The notes beneath the pieces are model-generated. The model worked only from the letters and a program-made list of their open reading frames with translations, had not been told where the DNA came from and ran no database searches. From the NCBI GenBank assembly GCA_900751665.1, contig CAADSV010000004.1, positions 1 through 14,567 of the forward strand: 14,567 bases of DNA. The letters are read 5' to 3'. Both the position numbers and the translations under genes were made by a program. Positions 5,424-12,053 of the stretch are shown here, in pieces. The stretch is from an uncultured Collinsella sp. (GTDB lineage: Bacteria > Actinomycetota > Coriobacteriia > Coriobacteriales > Coriobacteriaceae). Position 1 is the first letter of the stretch; each line of letters starts with the position of its first letter.

Positions 5424-5530
5424 AAAATGGGCCATGTGTCCCAGTTGTGGAGACTCGTTGAGCCGTCTGGGTATCGTGAAAGATCGTGCACTCCCCCATC
5501 ATCAAAAGTGACACACGCTACCTGTTGATG
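5417..5530 (-). pseudogene. Probable C-terminal remnant of an unidentified gene
   Basis: On the minus strand the frame ending in TAG at 5417-5419 reads VTFDDGGVHDLSRYPDGS then TSLHNWDTWPIFD. This has the composition and motif-like look (FDDGGVHDLSRY) of a genuine protein end. Upstream it runs into the ribosome site and start of the oppositely directed zinc-ribbon gene, where the protein-like quality is lost. It therefore appears to be a truncated gene tail. The stop codon sits inside an arm of REP-like copy C. I do not recognise the parent family. Confidence 0.4.
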
Positions 5531-5534
5531 GGAG
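5491..5534 (+). promoter_or_regulatory. Inverted repeat that can mask the ribosome site of the zinc-ribbon operon
   Basis: CTCCCCCATCA (5491-5501) can pair with TGATGGGAG (5526-5534) with a two-base bulge. The second arm includes most of the GGGAGG ribosome site (5530-5535) of the gene starting at 5541. In mRNA this would make a hairpin of about 44 bases covering the site. It may be a regulatory switch or a chance consequence of the overlapping gene tail. Confidence 0.35.
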
Positions 5535-5540
5535 GCAGCC

Positions 5541-6278
5541 ATGGGCTTCTTTGACAAGATGTTCGAGAAGAAAGAGTGCGCGATTTGCGGTACCGAGCTG
5601 GGACTTTTGGGAAAGACCAAGATCAGCGAGGGCTACCTGTGCAAAGAGTGCGCCGGCAAGCTCTCCCCCTACTTCCACGGCTATCGTTCCAGCACCGCGG
5701 ACGATATCCGCGAGCAACTCGCCTACCGCGAGGCCAATGCCGAGCGCCTGGCCTCGTTCAACCCCACGCGCACGCTCTCTGCCGGGCGCACCAACATCAT
5801 GCTCGATGAGGACGCGGGCCTGCTGATCATCACTTCACAGAGCCGCTGGCGCGACGCCAATCCCGACATCATCGAGTTCTCGCAGGTACTCGGCTGCGAT
5901 ATGGATATCGACGAGCATCGCACCGAGATCTATCGCGAGACCAAGGACGGCGAACGCGAGAGCTATAACCCGCCGCGCTACGACCTGGATTACGACTTTA
6001 ATCTGACCATCCACGTCAACACGCCGTACTTTACCGAGATCAACCTGCGCGTGAACGACTCCACCATCGATCAGCGCGGGTCCATCGAGTACCGCGAGGC
6101 CAAGCGGCAGGCAACCGAAGTTCGCGATGCGCTGGTGCAGCTGCGTCAGGAAACGCGCGACAGCGTCGTGGCCGCCAAGGCCCCCAAGACCGCGGTCACC
6201 TGCCCCTTCTGCGGTGCAACCACCATTCCCGATGCCAGCGGGCGCTGCGAATACTGCGGCGGTGCCATCGGCGCATAG
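5541..6278 (+). CDS. DUF4428-type zinc-ribbon protein with second C-terminal zinc ribbon
   Basis: The 245-residue protein has a four-cysteine ribbon at its N-terminus (C13xxC16 and C34xxC37, in KECAICGTELG and YLCKECAGK), matching the DUF4428 type of domain. A middle domain (about 75-185) is rich in beta-strand patterns, followed by a short helical stretch and another ribbon at the end (C221PFC224 and C236EYC239). No membrane segment or signal peptide is seen, so it is presumably cytoplasmic and binds two zinc ions. It is the first gene of a plus-strand cluster with the double-ribbon membrane protein (24-base gap) and the SPFH protein; the shared ribbons suggest a common complex. The ATG follows GGGAGG by five bases. 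Biochemical function is unknown. Confidence 0.85.
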   Translation: MGFFDKMFEKKECAICGTELGLLGKTKISEGYLCKECAGKLSPYFHGYRSSTADDIREQLAYREANAERLASFNPTRTLSAGRTNIMLDEDAGLLIITSQSRWRDANPDIIEFSQVLGCDMDIDEHRTEIYRETKDGERESYNPPRYDLDYDFNLTIHVNTPYFTEINLRVNDSTIDQRGSIEYREAKRQATEVRDALVQLRQETRDSVVAAKAPKTAVTCPFCGATTIPDASGRCEYCGGAIGA

Positions 6279-6302
6279 TCTCCGGCACGGAAAGGACCGA
6301 TC

Positions 6303-7625
6303 ATGGCCTTCGAGAGTGTCAACTATCAGTGCCCCGCATGTGGCGGCCCCCTTCACTTTGCCAGTGCCGAGCAAAAGCTCGTCTGCGACTACTGCGATTC
6401 GCGTTTTGAAGTCGAAGAAGTCGAGGCCCTCTATCGCGAGCGCCAGGACAAGGCCGATGCCAAAGCCGATGCCGCAGCCGCGGCTCCCAAACCTGTTGCC
6501 GACGACGCCGTGCAGGAGCTGGCCCAAAACGCCGGCTACATCTGCTCATCGTGCGGCGCCGAGCTGGTCTCGGACGGCACCGTCGCCGTTACCACCTGCC
6601 CATACTGCGGCAACTCCGCCGTGGCACCCGGCCAGCTCTCGGGCGACTTCTCACCCGACCTGGTGATTCCGTTTAAGCTCGGGCGCGACGATGTCACGGC
6701 CGCACTCAAGGAGCACTACAAGGGCAAGATCCTGCTGCCCAAGAGCTTTGTCACCGGCAACCACATCGACGAGGTCCAAGGTGTCTACGTACCGTTTTGG
6801 CTCTACGGCGCCCGCGTTGACGGCGAAGTGCACTTTGACGCGACCAACGAGACCGTGACCGAGGAATCCGACCGCACCGTCACGACCACCGACCACTACG
6901 ATGCCTATCGCAAGGGCAATATCTCGTTTAAGCGCGTGCCCGTCGACGGATCATCCAAGATGCCCGACGGCCACATGGATGCCATCGAGCCGTTTGACTA
7001 CGACGCGCTGCGTCCGTTCTCGGTCGCCTATATGCCCGGCTACATCGCCAACCGTTACGACGAGGACTGCGAGACCTGCAAGGCGCGCGCCGAGCGCCGT
7101 ATGGAAGAAAGCACGATCTCGGCCCTGCGCGAGACCGTCGTCGACGAATACGACGATGCTACGGTCGAAAGCAAGCAGCTCGACTACACCTGGGAAGACA
7201 GCGACTACGCCCTGTTCCCCGTCTGGATGCTCTCCACCTCGTGGAACGGCAAGAGCTACCTGTTTGCCATGAACGGCCAGACCGGCCGCTTGGTCGGCGA
7301 GCTCCCCTGCTCCAAGCCCAAGCTCGCCATCGCCTCGGTGCTGTTCTTCGTGATCGGATTTATCCTCTCCCAGATTCTCTTTATGGGGGAATACGCCTTC
7401 GATCCGGATTACCTCACCTTTGATATCGAGGGCATCCTCATCAACATCATTGCGCCACTGATCATCGTAATCATCGGAGACGTGCTGCTGGTAGGCCAGC
7501 TCAAGACGGCCAACGAAGCAACCCATGCCGATGAGTATTGTGGCGAGCTCGACCTGACCGAGAAGCACGACACCTTCAGCCACACCGAGACCACCGTTGT
7601 CATGAAAGACGACAAGGACGACTAA
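6303..7625 (+). CDS. Double zinc-ribbon membrane protein, YdjG-like
   Basis: The 440-residue protein opens with two ribbons: C10PAC13 with C28DYC31, and C81SSC84 with C99PYC102, separated by an alanine/lysine-rich linker. A conserved-looking globular part follows (LLPKSFVTGNHIDEVQGVYV with PFWLYGARV), including another CETC at 256-259. Near the C-terminus are two hydrophobic helices (about 341-361 and 376-398) and an acidic tail. Automatic annotation often labels such proteins TFIIB-type zinc ribbon or PriA-like because of the ribbons, but no helicase motif is present. In B. subtilis a zinc-ribbon membrane protein, YdjG, is encoded with the SPFH protein YdjI and PspA; this gene precedes an SPFH gene here, so a similar membrane-anchor role is inferred. 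GGAAAGGA lies seven bases before the ATG. Confidence 0.83.
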   Translation: MAFESVNYQCPACGGPLHFASAEQKLVCDYCDSRFEVEEVEALYRERQDKADAKADAAAAAPKPVADDAVQELAQNAGYICSSCGAELVSDGTVAVTTCPYCGNSAVAPGQLSGDFSPDLVIPFKLGRDDVTAALKEHYKGKILLPKSFVTGNHIDEVQGVYVPFWLYGARVDGEVHFDATNETVTEESDRTVTTTDHYDAYRKGNISFKRVPVDGSSKMPDGHMDAIEPFDYDALRPFSVAYMPGYIANRYDEDCETCKARAERRMEESTISALRETVVDEYDDATVESKQLDYTWEDSDYALFPVWMLSTSWNGKSYLFAMNGQTGRLVGELPCSKPKLAIASVLFFVIGFILSQILFMGEYAFDPDYLTFDIEGILINIIAPLIIVIIGDVLLVGQLKTANEATHADEYCGELDLTEKHDTFSHTETTVVMKDDKDD

Positions 7626-7673
7626 GCAATCCAACCAATACCACCCGGCCTTTAACGAGAAAGGAAGATCACC

Positions 7674-8909
7674 ATGGGACTCTTGAAAGCTGGATTGGGA
7701 GCTGCCGGCGGCGTCATGGCCGACCAGTGGAAGGAATTTATCTACTGCGAATCGATGCCTGCTGACGTCTTGGCCTGCAAGGGCAGCAAACGCACCGGTG
7801 GCCGCAGCTCCAACACGCGCGGCGAGGACAACGTCATCTCCAACGGCTCCGTCATCGCCGTCAACGACGGCCAGGGCATGCTCGTGGTGCAAAACGGCAA
7901 GATCATCGAAGTCGCGCTGGAGCCCGGCGAGTTCGTCTTCGATACCGGCAGCGAGCCGAGCGTCTTTAGCGGCAACCTGGGCGATTCCATCAAGGAGACC
8001 TTCGCCAATATCGGCAGCCGCTTTACCTTTGGCGGCGACGCGGGCAAGGACCAGCGTGTCTACTTCATCAACACCAAGGAGATCATCGGCAACAAGTACG
8101 GCACCGCCTCGCCCGTGCCCTTCCGCGTGGTCGATAACAACATTGGCCTGGACGTCGACATCTCCGTGCGCTGCAACGGCGAGTATTCGTACCGCATCAC
8201 CAACCCGCTGCTGTTCTACACCAACGTATGCGGTAACGTGACCGATAGCTACACGCGCGACAAGATCGACAGCCAGCTTAAGTCCGAGCTGCTCACCGCC
8301 CTGCAGCCCGCCTTTGCCAAGATCTCGGAGATGGGCATCCGCTACAGCGCCATCCCCGGTCACACCACCGAGCTCGCCCGCGCGCTCAACGAGGTCCTCT
8401 CTGCCGACTGGCGCGACCTGCGTGGTGTCGAGATCGTGAGCTTTGGCGTCAACTCCATCGCCGCCTCTCAAGAAGACGAGCAGATGATCAAGGACCTGCA
8501 GAAAGCCGCAGTTATGCGCGATCCCACCATGGCGGCAGCCAACATTGCCAGCGCCCAGAGCGACGCAATGCGCGCGGCAGCCGCCAACCCCAACGGCGCG
8601 ATGGCAGGCTTTATGGGCATGGGCATGGCAGGTGGCATGGGCGGCATGAACCCCAGCCAGCTGTTCGCCGCCGGCCAGGCACAGCAGCAGGCCGCCCCGC
8701 AGCCGGCTACGGCACCCGCCCCGGCTCCTGCCGCTACACCTGCGGCCGGCGCATGGACCTGCAGCTGCGGCGCCACCAACACCGGCAAGTTCTGCTCCGA
8801 GTGCGGCAGTCCCGCGCCCGCCCCGGCACCGGCCAAGTGGTTCTGCCCCAACTGCGGTAGCGAAAACGGCGGCAAGTTCTGCAGCAACTGCGGAACGCCC
8901 CGGCCCTAG
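7674..8909 (+). CDS. SPFH-domain protein with two C-terminal zinc ribbons, YdjI-like
   Basis: This 411-residue protein belongs to the SPFH (stomatin/prohibitin/flotillin) class, often annotated as virion-core-protein-like. The SPFH region spans about 25-290, with NVISNGSVIAVNDGQGMLVV, the PGEFVFDT segment and a following helix (ALNEVLSADWRDLRGVEIVS). A methionine/glycine-rich stretch (about 309-325) and an Ala/Pro/Gln linker (about 330-360) lead to two ribbons: C363xC365/C374xxC377 and C391xxC394/C403xxC406. The first knuckle of ribbon one is CxC instead of CxxC. There is no transmembrane helix, so membrane contact would be through partners such as the preceding protein. In B. subtilis YdjI links PspA to the membrane with YdjG and YdjH; by analogy a membrane-integrity role is likely. 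The ATG is preceded by AAAGGAAG. Confidence 0.88.
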   Translation: MGLLKAGLGAAGGVMADQWKEFIYCESMPADVLACKGSKRTGGRSSNTRGEDNVISNGSVIAVNDGQGMLVVQNGKIIEVALEPGEFVFDTGSEPSVFSGNLGDSIKETFANIGSRFTFGGDAGKDQRVYFINTKEIIGNKYGTASPVPFRVVDNNIGLDVDISVRCNGEYSYRITNPLLFYTNVCGNVTDSYTRDKIDSQLKSELLTALQPAFAKISEMGIRYSAIPGHTTELARALNEVLSADWRDLRGVEIVSFGVNSIAASQEDEQMIKDLQKAAVMRDPTMAAANIASAQSDAMRAAAANPNGAMAGFMGMGMAGGMGGMNPSQLFAAGQAQQQAAPQPATAPAPAPAATPAAGAWTCSCGATNTGKFCSECGSPAPAPAPAKWFCPNCGSENGGKFCSNCGTPRP

Positions 8910-8927
8910 CCCCTCTATCTGGTAATT

Positions 8928-8957
8928 GGCGGGGGATCCGCCACCCCCGCATTTGCT
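8928..8957 (+). terminator. Possible intrinsic terminator after the SPFH gene
   Basis: GCGGGGG (8929-8935) pairs with CCCCCGC (8944-8950), followed by ATTTGCTTCT. An alternative pairing GGCGG/CCGCC uses the same bases. It stands 20 bases after the SPFH stop codon and could separate the lipoprotein gene from the operon, at least partly. Confidence 0.45.
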
Positions 8958-8989
8958 TCTATGGGTTTCGTTCGATGAAGGAGGACACC

Positions 8990-9832
8990 ATGAAGACAAC
9001 GTTCAAAAAGTCCGTACTCGCATTTCTGACATGCGTCCTGGCGCTCGCCTTTGCCCTGACGGGCTGCAGCGGCGGCGGCAAAGACCCCAAGGCCAACTTC
9101 GTCGGCAGCTGGGAACTCTCGGGTGGAACCTTGGACGGCGAAGAGCTCACCGATGAGTACATGGATATGCTCAAGGAGTGGGGCCTCAACTGTATCCTGA
9201 TCCTCGACGAAGACGGCACGGGCGTCCTCGACATGTTCCTTGAGGTCGCCGACCTGAAATGGGAGGCCAAGGACGCCACCACCGTAACGATTACCGCCGA
9301 AGATGAGTCGCACGACCTGAAACTCAAGGACGACAAGCTCGTCCTCGAGGTGGAAGGCGACAAGCTTATCTTTACGAAGTCCGACAAGGACCTGTCCGGT
9401 ACGGTGAAGAAGGATCGCGAGGCGGCCGAGAAGGAAGAGGAGATCGATGAGGCCGTCGAAGACGACGATGTCCAGAGCGTCGAAATCTCCCCCGCCGTCA
9501 CCGTCGCCGATGACGATCTGTGCACCATCACCATCACCGAGAAGTTCAAGGACGACTGGGGCGACATCGGCTTTGTCGTCAACATCACCAACAAGAGCGA
9601 CAAGGACCTGACCTTCTACGCTCCTTCCGGCAAGACCAACGTCAACGGCACCATGAAGGAACCCTGGTTCTCGGCTCACCTGATGCCCGGCACCAATGCC
9701 ACCGAGGAATTCACATTCTCGAGCGGCGAGCTTGACAGCCTTGACGACCTCGTCAATACGACCATCGGCATCGACGCCTACCTGACCGATTCCTACGAGG
9801 ACGTCGCCTCTTACAGCGCAACCATCGCGTAA
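8990..9832 (+). CDS. Secreted lipoprotein of unknown function
   Basis: The 280-residue protein starts with a lipoprotein signal peptide: MKTTFKKS, a hydrophobic core (VLAFLTCVLALAFAL) and the lipobox LTGC with Cys26 as the lipidated residue, then a flexible SGGGKD. It should be anchored on the outer face of the cytoplasmic membrane. Residues about 35-125 (FVGSWELSGG, then repeated beta hairpins and ILDEDGTGVL) resemble a lipocalin-like or similar beta-barrel fold. A highly acidic/lysine helix (EAAEKEEEIDEAVEDDD) links to a second beta domain (about 165-280) with VNITNKSDKDLTFYAPSG, which resembles the DUF4352/immunoglobulin-like domains of Gram-positive lipoproteins. The start at 8990 is chosen because GAAGGAGG lies just upstream; the ATG at 8975 would put that site inside the gene. 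Its place after the SPFH gene hints at envelope function. Confidence 0.85.
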   Translation: MKTTFKKSVLAFLTCVLALAFALTGCSGGGKDPKANFVGSWELSGGTLDGEELTDEYMDMLKEWGLNCILILDEDGTGVLDMFLEVADLKWEAKDATTVTITAEDESHDLKLKDDKLVLEVEGDKLIFTKSDKDLSGTVKKDREAAEKEEEIDEAVEDDDVQSVEISPAVTVADDDLCTITITEKFKDDWGDIGFVVNITNKSDKDLTFYAPSGKTNVNGTMKEPWFSAHLMPGTNATEEFTFSSGELDSLDDLVNTTIGIDAYLTDSYEDVASYSATIA

Positions 9833-9880
9833 CGGCAGACACCGACAGCCGCGGATTGGCGGACACATCCGCGCACACCA

Positions 9881-9921
9881 GGCGGGGCCGCAGGAGTTGA
9901 TCCTGCGGCCCCGCCGCTTTA
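9881..9921 (+). terminator. Strong intrinsic terminator between convergent genes
   Basis: GGCGGGGCCGCAGGA (9881-9895) pairs perfectly with TCCTGCGGCCCCGCC (9901-9915), 15 bp with loop GTTGA, then GCTTTAT. It lies 48 bases after the lipoprotein stop and 20 bases before the end of the convergent response regulator gene, so it may serve both directions, though only the plus strand has a short T stretch. Confidence 0.85.
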
Positions 9922-9940
9922 TGCCGATGCGTAACGAGCG

Positions 9941-10561
9941 CTAGCGCTCCATGTTGGGAACGATGCTGCCCTCGGTCACTGCATGCACGGCCAGGCGCAT
10001 GATGTTGTCGTAACCGGTCTTGCTCAGAATCTCCGAGATGCGACGCTTGATGGTGCCCTCGCTCATAAACAGCTCGGCCGCGATCTCGCGGCGGCTTTTA
10101 CCCTCGCAGGCAAGGCGCAAGATCGACAGCTCGACATCGTGGGGGCCCGCCGTGCCCGAGAAGATGCTCTCGGGCGGCTTGGGAAACGTGCAGTAACCCG
10201 CCAGCGTGGAGCGCATCACGGCGAATAGCTCGTCGATACCGACGTTCTTGTACACAAAGCTGTCGACGCCCGCCTCGCGCGCCTGGTCCACAAAGGTGAT
10301 TTCGGGCATACCCGTCATGATAATGACGCGGCACTCGGGCAGTTGTTCTTTAATGCGCGCCGCCGCCACGATGCCGTTGGAATCGTGCTCGGTGCACACG
10401 TCCATCAGTATCATGTCCGGGCGCTCCTTGAGCGCGACACCCAAGGCCTCGGAAGCATCGGCAATGGCGGAAACAACGGTCATATCGGGCTGGTCGCCAA
10501 CGGAGCGCGCCAGGCTCTCGCGCAGGATGGCCTGGTCTTCGACTATAAGGACGCGGATCAT
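9941..10561 (-). CDS. NarL/LuxR-family response regulator
   Basis: The 206-residue protein has an N-terminal receiver domain with acidic residues Glu8/Asp9, the phosphorylation site Asp54 (ILMDVC), Thr83 (IIMTG) and Lys105 (FVYKN). After a short linker, the C-terminal LuxR-type helix-turn-helix spans about 140-195 (LSILRLACEGKSRREIAAEL then SEGTIKRRISEIL). It is the output of the signalling operon: the kinase gene upstream overlaps it by four bases (ATGA), a sign of coupled translation and a cognate pair. AAGGAG sits seven bases before the ATG. Regulated genes are not evident; the nearby lipoprotein and SPFH cluster is convergent and could be among its targets, but nothing in sequence shows it. 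Confidence 0.95.
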   Translation of the reverse strand: MIRVLIVEDQAILRESLARSVGDQPDMTVVSAIADASEALGVALKERPDMILMDVCTEHDSNGIVAAARIKEQLPECRVIIMTGMPEITFVDQAREAGVDSFVYKNVGIDELFAVMRSTLAGYCTFPKPPESIFSGTAGPHDVELSILRLACEGKSRREIAAELFMSEGTIKRRISEILSKTGYDNIMRLAVHAVTEGSIVPNMER

Positions 10562-12051
10562 GAACTTCTCCTTTGGACCGTGGCGTTGGAGGCGAGCGGG
10601 ATGGACACCGTAAGTGTGAAGGGCGGGGCGGTGTGGACTTCCAGGCTGCCGCCCAGATTCTGTGCGACATGCCTCATGCCAGGGATACCCGTTCCCTCGC
10701 GATACGATACGGGTGCAGGCGCGCCGTCGTTAGAAATCGTCATGCGCGCGATGCCGTCAGCATCCGCCCCCTCCTGCCACAGACGCACGTAGACCCGATG
10801 CGCCTGCGCGTGCTTGGTGGCATTGGTCGAGGCCTCGCGAATAATCTGCAAAAATGCGGTGGCGACACGCGCGTCCTCAGGCAGCGCGCCCTCAACATCG
10901 ATCTGCACACTCACCAGGCCAAAAGCATGGACGATATCACCCAGCTGCTCTGCAGGCTCGCTGGCACCGCCGCTGCGCAAATCGGCGGCAATTGAGCGCA
11001 GCAACGGGTCAATCTGCTCGAGCGACTCGTCGTCCAGGCGCCCCTCCTCCAAATAGCGATGGAGAATGGACAGGCGCTGCCCAATCACATCGTGAACGCG
11101 GGCGCGCATACGTAGATAGGCCGCATTGTCGGCAACCTTTTTAACTTCTTCAATCTGGGACTGGAGCTCTTGGCCCGCAAGCTCAAGTAGGTGGTTTGCT
11201 TGCGCCAAGCGGTCGTAGGCGTGTGCGTATTCCGTCACGTCCAGTCCGATAATGCGCTCAAAGAGGCGGCCCGAAACCATAACCTCGTCGTGCACAAATA
11301 GGCGAATCTCGGCGGGAGAAATCTCGATCACCGCGCGAGCATCACCAAAACGATCCAAGTTAATCCGCACACGGTTCCTACTGCTTTCGGGCATTTGCAT
11401 GCTGAGTTTGCGCAGGTCGTTCCATGTGCCGCTCATGTCACCTAGATCGGTGGGCATATGAAGTTCCACCAGGTTTTTGCGCATGCAGCGGTTCATGAGC
11501 AGCGGACGGCCCCTCGGGTCCAGATACAGGATGCCCACGGGAATCACGTTGATGGTCTCGATCGTCGAGAACGCGGTGATATCCTCCTGGCGGTTACGGA
11601 CGTCCATCAAGAGCGCCGCGATGGAACGGAACAGGAAGAACGCTCCCTCTGCGATAAGGACAACGGTCCACGCCGAGCCCGTGGCAAAAACCACCGGCGG
11701 TGTAACGGCGACAACAAGCAGCAGCTCGACCAGCATGACGGGGCGACGATAGCGCACCATAAGCACCACGCCATAGGCAAAGATTGCGGCATTGAGCCAC
11801 AGCACTCCGCCCATTGCCCTGGCGCAAACGTCAAGCGGCGCCACCAGATATGAGCCAGACGACGCGAACAAGATGAGCGCCGAAATAACTAGGTGAAGCA
11901 CGAGGCTCGCCTCGTAGGCGCAAACCACCCTACGGTTATAGGACGAGCGGCGCGATGCGATGAGCGGAACGTGGATCGTCTGCAGGCACGCAGCCAGGGC
12001 AAAGACAATATCGAGTGCAACGATTTGGGGAAGGATGAGCGAAATCTGCAT
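10558..12051 (-). CDS. Membrane sensor histidine kinase (NarX/DesK-type core)
   Basis: Numbering here follows a GTG start at 12057. The first 150 residues carry about five membrane helices (7-29, 46-66, 83-101, 106-125, 129-150). A PAS-like domain lies at about 160-275 (VIPVGILYLDPRGRPLLMNR), then a helical linker (280-315) and a dimerisation/phosphoacceptor segment with MRARVHDVIGQRLSIL, where His322 is the likely phosphorylation site. The C-terminal ATPase domain keeps the N-box (REASTNATKHAQ, Asn412) and the G-box GTGIPGM (455-461). It is therefore a complete kinase of the HisKA_3 type, the partner of the following response regulator. Its start touches the upstream sensor gene: a GTG at 12057 overlaps that stop, but the ATG at 12051 has GGGTGAG at a better distance of six bases and is preferred. 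Confidence 0.93.
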   Translation of the reverse strand: MQISLILPQIVALDIVFALAACLQTIHVPLIASRRSSYNRRVVCAYEASLVLHLVISALILFASSGSYLVAPLDVCARAMGGVLWLNAAIFAYGVVLMVRYRRPVMLVELLLVVAVTPPVVFATGSAWTVVLIAEGAFFLFRSIAALLMDVRNRQEDITAFSTIETINVIPVGILYLDPRGRPLLMNRCMRKNLVELHMPTDLGDMSGTWNDLRKLSMQMPESSRNRVRINLDRFGDARAVIEISPAEIRLFVHDEVMVSGRLFERIIGLDVTEYAHAYDRLAQANHLLELAGQELQSQIEEVKKVADNAAYLRMRARVHDVIGQRLSILHRYLEEGRLDDESLEQIDPLLRSIAADLRSGGASEPAEQLGDIVHAFGLVSVQIDVEGALPEDARVATAFLQIIREASTNATKHAQAHRVYVRLWQEGADADGIARMTISNDGAPAPVSYREGTGIPGMRHVAQNLGGSLEVHTAPPFTLTVSIPLASNATVQRRSS

Positions 12052-12053
12052 CG

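Noticed and set aside
8975..8989. Earlier start for the lipoprotein at 8975
   Set aside because: It would place the AAGGAGG ribosome site inside the gene and add residues before a standard signal peptide.
6951..8999. A 682-codon open frame on the minus strand across the zinc-ribbon and SPFH genes
   Set aside because: It is antisense to two genes with clear domains and ribosome sites; its composition (glycine, alanine, valine, aspartate, histidine) is what GC-rich codons give when read backward.
8915..9868. A 317-codon minus-strand frame over the lipoprotein gene
   Set aside because: Antisense shadow: the plus strand has a signal peptide, lipobox and ribosome site.
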